DNA of 64,000 nucleotides from Pricia antarctica. GTDB taxonomy: Bacteria; Bacteroidota; Bacteroidia; Flavobacteriales; Flavobacteriaceae. This document shows, in pieces, positions 18,801 to 27,334 of this stretch (positions are counted from its first letter, which is position 1; the number at the start of each line of letters is the position of its first letter). The stretch spans positions 372,001 to 436,000 of the forward strand of contig NZ_FNAO01000001.1 of assembly GCF_900101815.1 (NCBI RefSeq). Direction: 5' to 3'. The notes below the pieces were generated by a model that was not told the DNA's origin, ran no database searches, and worked only from the letters and a program-made list of their open reading frames with translations. The position numbers were made by a program, and so were the translations under genes.

Positions 18801-19380
18801 GCATTTTTTTTTGCAGCCATTCATCGGGCCTTTGTTTCATGGCGTTCATACTGGCGCGGCCGACCAAAGCGGCCGACTCCTCCATGTCTTCAAGTGCAAT
18901 GATGGGCTTGTCAAACTTTTTGCCTGCCTGGTAGATAAACATATCGAGATAGGTCTCCTCCTCAAAATTTTGGGAGAATTCGTCGGTACGGTATAGGATA
19001 TTGTTGACGATACGGTCTTCATAGGCGAGGTAGGCGCCTAAAAACTCTTTTTTCGGGTTTTCTACCTTGAAGCTATTGGCATAAAATCCTTTGGCAACAT
19101 ATCCGCCGCCATATCCGAAGACGTTGCCGCCCATGGCATCGTTGTTATCGAGCCAGAGACCGGGGTCGGATTCCAAAGCTATCATCTCACTTTTATCCAA
19201 GGCCTCGTAGAAAACATCGTCAAGCCGAAAGGCTATTTTTTTGCTGACGTGCATGGTGCCGTATAGATAAGAGGATTTCTCAAGCCCGTTACCCGATATT
19301 TCCCAGAGCAGACTGTTCTTTTCTTGGGAATATCCCGAAAGGGTAAAAAAACAGCATGAAATGATAAGTAAGGGGCGCAT
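15853..19380 (-). CDS. Very large secreted TraB/GumN-like protein
   Basis: The 1175-residue product has a signal peptide (MRPLLIISCCFFTLSGYSQ) and an N-terminal TraB/GumN domain (about 20-290) marked by SSYLYGTMHVS and GIGAAHLPGEKGVIDLLRKKGY. TraB/GumN proteins are related to Tiki metalloproteases, and the GTMH His and GxxH motifs are probable metal ligands. Most bacterial relatives are about 300 residues. The remaining 880 residues look like a globular or repeat-rich region without a family I recognise, ending in a Gly/Tyr-rich tail (GYGGGYGHYGF). It is probably periplasmic or on the cell surface. Confidence 0.85.
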   Translation of the reverse strand: MRPLLIISCCFFTLSGYSQEKNSLLWEISGNGLEKSSYLYGTMHVSKKIAFRLDDVFYEALDKSEMIALESDPGLWLDNNDAMGGNVFGYGGGYVAKGFYANSFKVENPKKEFLGAYLAYEDRIVNNILYRTDEFSQNFEEETYLDMFIYQAGKKFDKPIIALEDMEESAALVGRASMNAMKQRPDEWLQKKMQQSDPMFLLQDAYRERNIALLDSIDRAMYTGHYMKNMLHIRNANMTERLDSVMHKGKVFAGIGAAHLPGEKGVIDLLRKKGYTVAPLVSKSSANGKVLKLKFEEKKRENENASYGPEDGFFTIHLPNKLYPVSDQGKTTYVSPDLANGSFVVINRVPTYSFLKQDAVYTLDDIDKLLFENIPGKILEKSKIEKDGFKGLDIKNQLKNGDRQRYQIFRTPLEILIIKMGGEGDYVTAHSDAVFSSLQFRKLAKGPVQLFSDFEDFEVEMPALYNFTNKSRIGDRSIEGYDQNNESYYFLRKSVLNDFGFIEADTFELKQIQKRFYQDLELKPRYRDGNGKRLISSAIFDTDSGKRLHLMTTFRAGEYYLLGILTEYGKEAEEFFESFQLKPTKYKVPFETIVDTALYFSTKSIVKPPKFVESSNGYYSGAPKAKAYDPFYKKTVYRNKNDEAITVELNKTHDFLMFSSLDSAWALRKKMYAYKQFNIINERTLTSPEGYQEMQLTLTDTASTRGILVKNIIKDGLLYELKAVVDTIERPSRFVTEFFENFKPKDTVIGRGILEDKVPDFFAALRKNDSIVLDGYRYLKFNKKHVDSLQYYISEHEFSPNMRQIQSYLILQLGQLKDVDASSFYRDFYAESYNNSTAQAMVLQSISQESDEASAALLLELMATDLPLLSNTFHISYIFAPYRENLTLAKKLFPELLQYSTISEYKAPIFSLLTKLVAEGVLKPKVYKKYTSQILNDAKIQLKRQLSRDVVPKAQDFYSPGTQKQNKGVLEDYVTLLYPFNGERRIQHFFEKVALIEDSDIRTTYFALLAKNNRAIPQKKLMAMAADINSRQLLFDKLKKAGKLELFPELFKTQKDLAEALLFPSGNYSANRDSIAFLGKKNLTYKDKPLTGYYFKKRNNEDYDKNFNLHLLVFENDKGLQTKSFYDNGGMRIEDTDTDEDVVGFVTEAFLLKDRQRADVYRPNGYGGGYGHYGF

Positions 19381-19460
19381 AAACTTCTTTTTCCGCTTTA
19401 CGCATTTTGCCTTAAAAAGGGCGATTTACGGTAAGCGTATGGCTACGTAGTAATGATACA

Positions 19461-19468
19461 CAAATGTA
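19461..19468 (-). promoter_or_regulatory. Candidate -7 box for the TraB-like gene
   Basis: The minus strand reads TACATTTG, exact to TAnnTTTG, 81 bases upstream of the ATG at 19380. A TTG lies upstream with 13-base spacing, shorter than the usual 19-21, so the -33 element is unsure. Confidence 0.45.
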
Positions 19469-19534
19469 AGGAAGTACGCGTCAAGACCTATCCCCAAAAA
19501 TTTTTAATCATTTAGCAAGTCTAGGATATAACGG

Positions 19535-20611
19535 CTATTGTTCCGACGTATTTTCCGAGAGATCACTTTTTTCTATTTGAAGTCGGGTACGGGGCAGACT
19601 TTCGGGATAATTTTCCTGTAGAAAGCAAATCAATTTTTCGCGTACCAGAACCCTAAGGTCAAAGACCGCAGAAGAATCTTTGGCACTCATCAACGCCCGA
19701 ATTTCAATACTTTCGAGTTTTGAATCAGTTACCTGCACGACGTTCACCTCACCGTCCCAAAGATCGGTACCGTTTAAAATCCTTGTAAATTCTTCCCGTA
19801 TGGCATCAAAAGGCACATTATAATCGGTGTAGAGAAAAACGGTTCCCAAAATATCGGATGAAGTTTTTGTCCAGTTTTGAAAAGGTTTTTCGATAAAATA
19901 AGTTGTGGGTACAATAAGCCTTCTTTTATCCCATATTTTGATGACAACATAAGTCAGCATGATTTTTTCGATACGGCCCCACTCCCCTTCGACAATGACA
20001 ACATCATCCAATTTTATGGGCTGTGCCAGGGCAATCTGTATTCCGGCCAATATCGTACCTATCATTTTTTGGGCCGAAAACCCAATGATAATGCCCGCGA
20101 CCCCGGCAGAAGCAAAGATGCTCACCCCGATCTCACGGATACTTTCAAAACTCATGAGCGCAATTCCCATGGCAATTATTATGATGATAAACACAAAGAT
20201 GCGTTCCAATATATTGAATTGGGTTGCCACTTTTCGGGCCTTTAAGTTATGGGAAGCTTCTACATCATATTTTTCGATGATATGATGCTTCACGATTTTA
20301 ACGATACTCAACAACAGCCAAGTAAAGGCAAAGATAAATATCAGGGCACTTGTTTTCCGGAACCAATACGTATAGTCTTCCAGACCGAGAACCTGCCGAA
20401 GTGCCTGCAAACGAATTAAGATGGACAGAAATATGATAAAAATAGGTTTACTTACCCGCTTTACAGCCGCTATAGGCATCAGATATTTCGGGTTTTTGCC
20501 CAGACGTCTCAAGAAGGCCAACACCATTAAATAGGTGACAAGAAGACCTATCAAGGTACCGATTACCAAAAGTATTGACTGATTGTTTATACTAAAAATT
20601 TCGTTGAGCAT
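19535..20611 (-). CDS. MscS family mechanosensitive channel
   Basis: The 358-residue inner-membrane protein has four or so N-terminal membrane segments and the MscS core: a pore-lining helix near ASAGVAGIIIGFSAQKMIGTILAG, then the beta domain with IKLDDVVIVEGEWGRIEKIMLTYVVIKIWDKRRLIVPTTYF. It probably opens under membrane tension to release solutes during osmotic downshock. It stands alone and leftward, with a 380-base gap before hemH. Confidence 0.93.
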   Translation of the reverse strand: MLNEIFSINNQSILLVIGTLIGLLVTYLMVLAFLRRLGKNPKYLMPIAAVKRVSKPIFIIFLSILIRLQALRQVLGLEDYTYWFRKTSALIFIFAFTWLLLSIVKIVKHHIIEKYDVEASHNLKARKVATQFNILERIFVFIIIIIAMGIALMSFESIREIGVSIFASAGVAGIIIGFSAQKMIGTILAGIQIALAQPIKLDDVVIVEGEWGRIEKIMLTYVVIKIWDKRRLIVPTTYFIEKPFQNWTKTSSDILGTVFLYTDYNVPFDAIREEFTRILNGTDLWDGEVNVVQVTDSKLESIEIRALMSAKDSSAVFDLRVLVREKLICFLQENYPESLPRTRLQIEKSDLSENTSEQ

Positions 20612-20926
20612 TAAGACCCGGATTTTAAGGATTCGTACGTTTTCGGACTAGTATAGCAATGTTGTGGTGGTGAATTTTTAAAGTATATGAAAAAGTAATG
20701 GTTTTTTAAACAAAAAGGCGAAAATTGATGAAATCTATTATACTATCAAAAAACAATTAGGCCGATATCTCGACGAGATGGTTTTCAAGGCTTATTTTTG
20801 CAATTGGAAATTCTTCTTTCCGAAGTCTATCTTTTCCAAAGTAGATTATCATCTAAAAAGGACTCCCGCCTGCCTTTAAACAAAGGTCAGGCGATATGCG
20901 AAAATTACTAAAAAGAAGCTAGAATG

Positions 20927-20978
20927 AGATTTCTGCCTAAGTTTATGCCGAGCGTAGCCGAGGAGCAGAATGACAAAA
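20927..20978 (+). repeat. Dispersed intergenic repeat, copy before hemH
   Basis: This stretch of about 52 bases matches 40721-40774 at most positions (shared blocks include AAGTTTAT, GAGCG and AGAATGACAAAA). It ends 13 bases before the hemH ATG. The rest of the gap 20612-20926 shows no gene or clear structure. Confidence 0.7.
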
Positions 20979-20991
20979 ATGGAAGTTATCT

Positions 20992-22026
20992 ATGAAAGGC
21001 GTATTACTCGTAAATCTCGGTTCCCCCGAAAGTCCCACCGCAAAAGATGTCAAACCCTATCTCGATGAATTTTTGATGGATGAAAGGGTAATCGATGTCA
21101 ACAAAGTACTTCGCAATATTCTGGTAAGGGGTATTATTTTACAGACCCGACCCAAGAAATCGGCCAAGGCCTATGCCAAAATTTGGTGGGATGAAGGCTC
21201 ACCTCTTATCGTTCTCTCGGAGCGTTTTTCCGAGAAATTGAAAACCCATACCGATATGCCCGTAGCCCTTGGTATGCGCTACGGTACGATGACCATAAAG
21301 ACTGCGTTGCAGGAATTGAATGACAAAGGCGTGGACGAGGTGTTGTTGGTACCGCTGTATCCACATTATGCTATGTCATCCTATGAAACCGTGGTGGTAA
21401 AAACTATGGATGTACAAAAGGAATTTTTTCCGCAAATACATTTGACCACGCTACCTCCCTTTTATCACAATTCCGAATACATTAAGGCCCTGTCCCAAAG
21501 TATCACCGATGGATTGAAGGATTTTGAGTACGACCACATCCTGTTTTCCTATCACGGCATTCCCGAACGGCACATCCGAAAATCGGACCCTACCCGTTAT
21601 CATTGCAAAATTGACGGCAGTTGTTGCCATATCAATTCCGTAGCACACCATACCTGCTATCGCCACCAGGTCTATGAGACGACCGAGCTGGTAAAAGCGG
21701 AACTCGGTTTGGATGAAACTAAGGTCAGCTCGTCGTTTCAATCGCGCTTGGCCGGCGATCCTTGGTTGAAACCTTATACCGATTATGAATTCGAGCGGTT
21801 GGCGAAAGAAGGCAAAAAGCGACTAGCGGTAATCACGCCCGCCTTTGTGTCGGATTGTTTGGAGACCTTGGAGGAAATTGCCATGGAAGGTAAAGAGCAG
21901 TTTACTGAAGCCGGGGGCGAAAGTTATAAGCATATACCTTGTATGAACGATAGCGACACCTGGGTTCAAGTGATGGCCGATTGGGTGAACGCGTGGGAAG
22001 AAACCGGGGCGTTGCCCTCGAATTGA
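20992..22026 (+). CDS. hemH: Ferrochelatase
   Basis: HemH inserts Fe2+ into a porphyrin at the end of haem synthesis. The 344-residue protein starts with KGVLLVNLGSPESPTAKDVKPYL, has the catalytic His region LFSYHGIPERHIRKSDP, and the late PAFVSDCLETLEEIAMEG with the conserved Glu residues. A Cys-rich stretch (CKIDGSCCHINSVAHHTCYR, about 206-225) is of the kind seen in Bacteroidota enzymes and could bind a metal cluster. It lies about 8 kb from hemA, transcribed oppositely, and is followed by a MATE gene 23 bases on. Confidence 0.97.
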   Translation: MKGVLLVNLGSPESPTAKDVKPYLDEFLMDERVIDVNKVLRNILVRGIILQTRPKKSAKAYAKIWWDEGSPLIVLSERFSEKLKTHTDMPVALGMRYGTMTIKTALQELNDKGVDEVLLVPLYPHYAMSSYETVVVKTMDVQKEFFPQIHLTTLPPFYHNSEYIKALSQSITDGLKDFEYDHILFSYHGIPERHIRKSDPTRYHCKIDGSCCHINSVAHHTCYRHQVYETTELVKAELGLDETKVSSSFQSRLAGDPWLKPYTDYEFERLAKEGKKRLAVITPAFVSDCLETLEEIAMEGKEQFTEAGGESYKHIPCMNDSDTWVQVMADWVNAWEETGALPSN

Positions 22027-22049
22027 CCTGCAAAGTGATGGACTGACGT

Positions 22050-23438
22050 ATGGCAAACGTATCTGCAGAACAACTTGGCTCAGAGCCTATCGGCAAATTG
22101 TTGATCCGACAATCGGTACCGGCATCGATCGGTATTTTGGTGATGTCGCTCAATGTTTTGGTCGATTCAATTTTTGTGGGCAATTGGATCGGTTCCATCG
22201 CGATTGCAGCCATAAATGTGGTGCTTCCCGTATCCTTTTTTATCGGTGCACTGGGCATGTCCATCGGTATCGGGGGGTCTAGCATCATATCCCGTGCCCT
22301 CGGTGCCAACAATACGGAAAAAGCTCTAAAGACCTTCGGAAACCAAATTACCCTGACCCTATTGGTGACGGTGATCATGGTCGCTCTGGGATTGTTCTAC
22401 GTCGATACGCTGATTCCCGCTTTCGGGGGAAAGGGCGCCATTTTCGATCCAGCAAAGGTATATTATAGGATTGTGCTGTACGGCGTTCCTTTTTTGGCAC
22501 TCTGTATGATGGGCAACACGGTCATCCGTGCCGAAGGGAAGCCTAAATTCGCGATGATCGCCATGATCATTCCCTCGGTCGGAAATTTGTTGATGGACTA
22601 TGTTTTTATCTATATCTTCGATTGGGGTATGGCAGGGGCAGCTTGGGCGACTACTATCGGCTATTTTTTGTGCTTTGCCTACATACTATACTTCTTTCTA
22701 TCCAAAAATTCCGAACTAAAAATAAGTCTATCCCATTTTGGATTGGACACACCTATTCTAAAGGAAATCGGTTCCCTTGGTTTTGTTACCCTCGCCCGCC
22801 AAGCCGTCGTCAGCATCACTTATCTGTTGATGAACAATATACTTTACGGTTTGGGCGGGGAGGCTATGGTCGCGGTCTATGCCATTATCGGTCGGATGTT
22901 GATGTTCGCCCTCTTTCCCGTTTTCGGGGTGACCCAAGGATTTTTACCGATCGCCGGGTTTAACTACGGGGCTGAAAAATACCAGAGGGTACGGGAAACC
23001 ATTAATACCGCTATAAAGTACGCCGCTATTTTGGCAAGCGTCGTTTTCGTCGGCCTGTTTATTTTCCCTGCCGAAATCGCGGGATTATTTTTAGGAAGCG
23101 GTCCCGATATGTCGGCCGAAGACCTGGCCACAAACGCCTATGTTTTGGAACATACCCCGCTTGCCATGCGGCTTGTATTCGCCGCGACCCCTATAATTGC
23201 ACTACAACTTATCGGGGCTGCCTATTTTCAGGCTATCGGGAAGGCCATTCCCGCTCTTCTTTTAACCTTGACCCGGCAGGGTTTCTTTTTTATTCCCCTG
23301 ATACTGATCCTGCCCCATTATTTTGATGAACTGGGGGTTTGGATATCGTTTCCGATTGCCGATGTCTTGGCTACTCTAGTTACGGGATATTATTTGCGGC
23401 GGGAGGTGAAGCGGACGTTGATAAACAGTGAGGGATAA
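22050..23438 (+). CDS. MATE family efflux transporter
   Basis: The 462-residue protein has about 12 membrane segments in two related halves (SVPASIGILVMSLNVLVDSIFVGNWIG and the later GFVTLARQAVVSITYLLMNNIL), as expected for MATE exporters driven by Na+ or H+. It begins 23 bases after hemH and is probably cotranscribed. The substrate is unknown. It is convergent with the next gene, with a 4-base gap. Confidence 0.92.
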   Translation: MANVSAEQLGSEPIGKLLIRQSVPASIGILVMSLNVLVDSIFVGNWIGSIAIAAINVVLPVSFFIGALGMSIGIGGSSIISRALGANNTEKALKTFGNQITLTLLVTVIMVALGLFYVDTLIPAFGGKGAIFDPAKVYYRIVLYGVPFLALCMMGNTVIRAEGKPKFAMIAMIIPSVGNLLMDYVFIYIFDWGMAGAAWATTIGYFLCFAYILYFFLSKNSELKISLSHFGLDTPILKEIGSLGFVTLARQAVVSITYLLMNNILYGLGGEAMVAVYAIIGRMLMFALFPVFGVTQGFLPIAGFNYGAEKYQRVRETINTAIKYAAILASVVFVGLFIFPAEIAGLFLGSGPDMSAEDLATNAYVLEHTPLAMRLVFAATPIIALQLIGAAYFQAIGKAIPALLLTLTRQGFFFIPLILILPHYFDELGVWISFPIADVLATLVTGYYLRREVKRTLINSEG

Positions 23439-23442
23439 ATTT

Positions 23443-24756
23443 TCACTCCGCTGGGGCCGCATGCAGCAGCTCCATCCCCGTAGAAGACCTGGGCTTGAAC
23501 CCCGGCCAATCTTGAGCATTCGAATTTTCGGGGATATCTAGATATTTGGAGGTGTCCTTACCCTTTAACTGGGCATCGATAAAAGCGGTCACGAAATGCT
23601 GGTTGACGTTGTTGATCTTGCGCTGGTCCCAAGTGGCATCGGCGTAGCGGTAGTATTCGTCGATATGGAGTCCGGGGGCCAAAGCTTCCTTTGGAGGCGG
23701 ATTCGGGGCTATATTATGCCTGGCATCGGTATATGTCAAAAGATAGCGATCGGCATTAATGGCGCCTTCATAAATGGCTTTGATTCCCTTTTCATAGCCC
23801 GAGATATCGTCTTGGCTTCCGGCGACGAAAAAAGTGGGTTTTTTTAATCCCTTTAAACCTTCGGCATCCCAGACGCCGCGCTCCATTCCCCACGGGGCAA
23901 AAGCGACTACGGCCTTGATTCTAGGGTCGGATCGGTTCTGATACTCCGCATTGCTGGCGGCCAGCACTTGGATTGCAGTGCTTCCGTCGGCCATTCCTTT
24001 AAAAAATTGCACCATGCCATCGCTATATCCCGCACCGGCAACGTTCAACACCCCATAACCGCCCATGGAATAGCCGACGATGGCAGTGTTATCGGCATTG
24101 ACTTTTCCGGATAAATTATCTTTGCTATCCGATTTTCCCAGCCGTTCCATTTCATTGATTACAAAGCGGATGTCCTTGGCCCGATTGAGCAAGGTACTTT
24201 GAAAGGCATTGGCATCCTTGAAGGTGGAATCGGTGTGACCTATGGCGACCACAACGTATCCTTTCGAGGCCAGGTTTTCGGTCAAATAGGTCATCAAATA
24301 TCGGGAACCCACGTATCCATGGGAAACCACGATTAAAGGAAAAGCTTTTTCCGAAGCTTTGGGGGCGGCATCTCTAACGGCTCTTCCGTTGAATGTAAAC
24401 GGAATCAATGGGCGGAGAGAATCACCACGGGTACCCATGACCTCATTATAGGTCACCAAGGCCTCTGTACCCGAGGATATCTCTGCGGGATACCATACTT
24501 CAACGGTCAAGGGGCGGTCGTACATGACCTCTTTACCTGCTTTCGAGTTCAAAATATCCACTTGATCGGGATGGAGCAAATCTAGGGTCCGAACTCCGAC
24601 CGTGTAAGACCCCCTTTCCGAAAGTTCTGGGGCATCGGGTAGCATATCACCGTACAGAAATTCCTGGGTCTGGGCCTGAAGCAAGACGCTTGCCCCTAAG
24701 GTCAGAACGATACAACAGACAATACATTTAATGGAAAAAAGGGATTTACTTTTCAT
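23443..24756 (-). CDS. Secreted alpha/beta hydrolase (dienelactone / PAF-acetylhydrolase-like)
   Basis: The 437-residue product has a signal peptide (about 1-29, ending VLLQAQ). The alpha/beta hydrolase core includes the oxyanion region LIVVSHGYVGSRYLMTYL, the nucleophile elbow GYSMGGYG (Ser about 239), the late acid region FVAGSQDDISGYEKG and the His in YTDARHNIAPNPPP. This pattern matches the PAF acetylhydrolase/dienelactone hydrolase-like esterases of Bacteroidota. The substrate is not evident. Confidence 0.87.
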   Translation of the reverse strand: MKSKSLFSIKCIVCCIVLTLGASVLLQAQTQEFLYGDMLPDAPELSERGSYTVGVRTLDLLHPDQVDILNSKAGKEVMYDRPLTVEVWYPAEISSGTEALVTYNEVMGTRGDSLRPLIPFTFNGRAVRDAAPKASEKAFPLIVVSHGYVGSRYLMTYLTENLASKGYVVVAIGHTDSTFKDANAFQSTLLNRAKDIRFVINEMERLGKSDSKDNLSGKVNADNTAIVGYSMGGYGVLNVAGAGYSDGMVQFFKGMADGSTAIQVLAASNAEYQNRSDPRIKAVVAFAPWGMERGVWDAEGLKGLKKPTFFVAGSQDDISGYEKGIKAIYEGAINADRYLLTYTDARHNIAPNPPPKEALAPGLHIDEYYRYADATWDQRKINNVNQHFVTAFIDAQLKGKDTSKYLDIPENSNAQDWPGFKPRSSTGMELLHAAPAE

Positions 24757-24848
24757 AAGTCATCAATTTATTCGGAGAACCTTTTTATAAGATTCAGTGG
24801 TATTGGACGGATAAGGTAACAATTAAATTTTATGTTTAAACTATCTCC

Positions 24849-27110
24849 CTAAAACCAATAGCCCAAACTAAAAAAGAAATTGCTGTTCTTGCCTTCGGGA
24901 GACCATGCATAGTGCACCTGCATCGGTCCTAAAAAAGATTCCCATCCGTAGCCGACACCATACCCCGAATAACTCGGAAGGGCAAACCAATCGCCTGTTC
25001 TGAAAAGATCATCATCGACATTGGCGAAATTGGCCGTGAACATGAGGTGATTTTTAGGTATGAATTCATAATCAAGCCTTCCGTATGCCTTTACGAAGCT
25101 GTTGCCCGGCAGACTTATAAAATCATAACCGAAAAAAGGAATGAAATTATTGATCAGATCCGTGCCGTATCCGCCGAGTAAAAAATCAAACGAGGTAACA
25201 TCGGAGGTGCCCAGTTTAAACCCGCCTTCAGTTTCCATAGTTAGGGAAAGATTTTTTAAAATGGGAATAGCTCCGCCCATACGAGCCTTCGCAATTGAAA
25301 ATTCCTTAAAATTATCGTTGAAATCAGAAGAAAATACGTAAAAATGAAAGTCACCGGCGAAAAGAAGTCCCCTCGAAGGAAAATAGGCATTATCGTACGT
25401 ATCGAGCGTTAACTCGCCGAAGGTGCTGAAAAAATTACTGTTTTCGAACAAGGTCTTCCCATCCGAGGTTTGCTGGGCGAGCGGAGCCTCTTCATCACCG
25501 CGCTGTGCCAAGGTTCTTGTACTATACTTTAACAATTTATGCTCGATTCCGGTCCTGAACGCAAATTCTTCGCGCAGTACGGTCTCAACGTAAATCTGGT
25601 TGGTCAGGTCGGAAACATCTAGGTTTATAGTGTTGACATTGACCCCCGGCGGTACTTCAAAATTACTGCGGATAAGATCAAAATCGATTTCCTTTCCAAA
25701 ATCGTTGAACCTGGAGTTCAAGCCGAAGCTCCAATAGGAACCCTTATCCACATAATACTGAAAATTATAGCGCACATTATCGCCGATGATAAAGTCGAAG
25801 GAGGCCACATCGTCGCGGGTCAAGATCTGTTTTTGGGTCACATTGAGAATGGCGGCCGTTTTGTAAAGATCATCGTAATGGGCGCCCAGACGGACAAAAG
25901 TCTTGACGGGGTTTTCAGAAAGATCTAAAATAAGGTCTTCCCCGGCCCCGTCGTCTTGCAGTTTATAGTGTATGGTCTGAAAGTTTCTGGTCGCTGCCAA
26001 ATTGCCGATTCCCTGTTCCAGCCGAGAAAAGGTAGTCTCTTTGTGCTTGCCCAAACGCAATTTTCCCTTTACGTAGCCCCTGGGGTAATCGGCGCTGCCC
26101 GTCACGGTCAGCTTATCGATTATCAACTTCTCCTGAGGTTCGATTTTGGCCCTCTTTCTTTCGCTATCATTCTGTTTTATCGCAAGCCTTCTAAGATCAC
26201 CATAGCTTTTTTTAGCTGCTTCGGTACCACTTTCTATTATCCGGTCGTAGAGATTGAAATCGATGACCGAAAAATTAGCGACCTCGGGCTTGATGTAGAT
26301 ATCGGTCAGTTTCGATTTTTCTTCCATATCGAGAACGGTGCGGTAATTGTTGATCTGCAGAAGAATCTCGGTGGCCGAAATTAGGCCATCCCTATCTCGG
26401 AGTCCGTGCTGAACATCGACGCCAATGATTACATCCGCGCCCATTTCCTTGACTTTTTGTATAGGATAATTGTTGACCACCCCCCCATCGACCAGTAAGC
26501 GATTACCGATCTTAACAGGTTCGAAAAGCGAAGGCAAGGCCCCACTTGCCATAACGGCCTGTGGTAGATAGCCTTCTTTAAGAACGACCTCGTCGCCCGT
26601 CTCAACATCGGTCGCCAAGCACAGAAAGGGAATCGGCAACTTATCGAACTCTTTTATGTTCTTTACAGGGTAGAGTAATTTTACCAATTCGTTGTACACG
26701 TTCTGCCCTCCCGAAAAAGCGGGAGGCACCGAAATTTTGAACTTATTGAAAGGCAAGGTAATCGCATACCTTTCCGAATCTTCCTTTTCATAGAATGTTT
26801 TGGCACTTCGTGGAAGATTATCCTCTATTAGGTTGGTGAAATCGGTGGTGCGGAAGATTGAATCAAGCTCCGTAGCGGTATATCCTGCAGCGTACAACGC
26901 TCCGACAATCGCGCCCATGCTCGTGCCACCAATGTAGTCGATTCTGATTCCAGCCTTCTCAATAATCTTGAGCGCCCCGATGTGGGCTAGACCTTTTGCC
27001 CCGCCACCGCTTAGCACCAGGCCTATTTTAAGGTCTTTTTTATCGGCGTCTTGTGCCGATACAAAAAGGCCTAAGCCTAGAAATGCAAAAAAAAATAGAA
27101 GCTTTTTCAA
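24849..27110 (-). CDS. Patatin-like phospholipase with outer-membrane barrel
   Basis: The 753-residue product has a signal peptide (MKKLLFFFAFLGLGLFVSA), a patatin domain (about 25-290) and a C-terminal surface-antigen/BamA-like beta-barrel. The patatin domain shows the GGGAKGLAHIGAL oxyanion loop, the GGTSMGAIVG nucleophile elbow and the LVDGGVVNNYP Asp motif. A POTRA-like segment (about 325-400) links them, and the C-terminus ends in aromatic WF. It resembles the PlpD architecture, a patatin passenger carried by its own barrel. The start codon is TTG, chosen because the signal peptide begins there. Confidence 0.92.
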   Translation of the reverse strand: MKKLLFFFAFLGLGLFVSAQDADKKDLKIGLVLSGGGAKGLAHIGALKIIEKAGIRIDYIGGTSMGAIVGALYAAGYTATELDSIFRTTDFTNLIEDNLPRSAKTFYEKEDSERYAITLPFNKFKISVPPAFSGGQNVYNELVKLLYPVKNIKEFDKLPIPFLCLATDVETGDEVVLKEGYLPQAVMASGALPSLFEPVKIGNRLLVDGGVVNNYPIQKVKEMGADVIIGVDVQHGLRDRDGLISATEILLQINNYRTVLDMEEKSKLTDIYIKPEVANFSVIDFNLYDRIIESGTEAAKKSYGDLRRLAIKQNDSERKRAKIEPQEKLIIDKLTVTGSADYPRGYVKGKLRLGKHKETTFSRLEQGIGNLAATRNFQTIHYKLQDDGAGEDLILDLSENPVKTFVRLGAHYDDLYKTAAILNVTQKQILTRDDVASFDFIIGDNVRYNFQYYVDKGSYWSFGLNSRFNDFGKEIDFDLIRSNFEVPPGVNVNTINLDVSDLTNQIYVETVLREEFAFRTGIEHKLLKYSTRTLAQRGDEEAPLAQQTSDGKTLFENSNFFSTFGELTLDTYDNAYFPSRGLLFAGDFHFYVFSSDFNDNFKEFSIAKARMGGAIPILKNLSLTMETEGGFKLGTSDVTSFDFLLGGYGTDLINNFIPFFGYDFISLPGNSFVKAYGRLDYEFIPKNHLMFTANFANVDDDLFRTGDWFALPSYSGYGVGYGWESFLGPMQVHYAWSPEGKNSNFFFSLGYWF

Positions 27111-27190
27111 GATACCAAATTTAGGCAGACTAATCGATTTATTACCGCCAGAACAGATAAAAAACCTACCTCTTCGTTATAAAGGTGTGT

Positions 27191-27228
27191 TCAAAAATTA
27201 CCAGTACATTTCTACTGGTAATTTTTGA
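27191..27228 (-). terminator. Perfect 16-bp hairpin downstream of uvrC
   Basis: Two 16-base arms (27191-27206 and 27213-27228) are perfect reverse complements around a 6-base loop, with five A/T at the arm ends acting as the U tract. It lies about 107 bases past the uvrC stop and just before the patatin gene, so it probably ends leftward uvrC transcripts. Confidence 0.7.
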
Positions 27229-27334
27229 GCAGACCTTGAGCAGGAAACAGGTAGAAACCCCAATTTTTATTTAACTTAGGACTTTGTCATTCAAAACACT
27301 TGCGTTCTTGTCTGACGCCTCATATCCTATGTTT

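Noticed and set aside
27110-27123. A TAAATTTG box ending 5 bases before the patatin gene start, suggesting a leaderless mRNA
   Set aside because: The start is TTG, and leaderless messages normally begin with AUG; no -33 element is visible, so a chance match is more likely.
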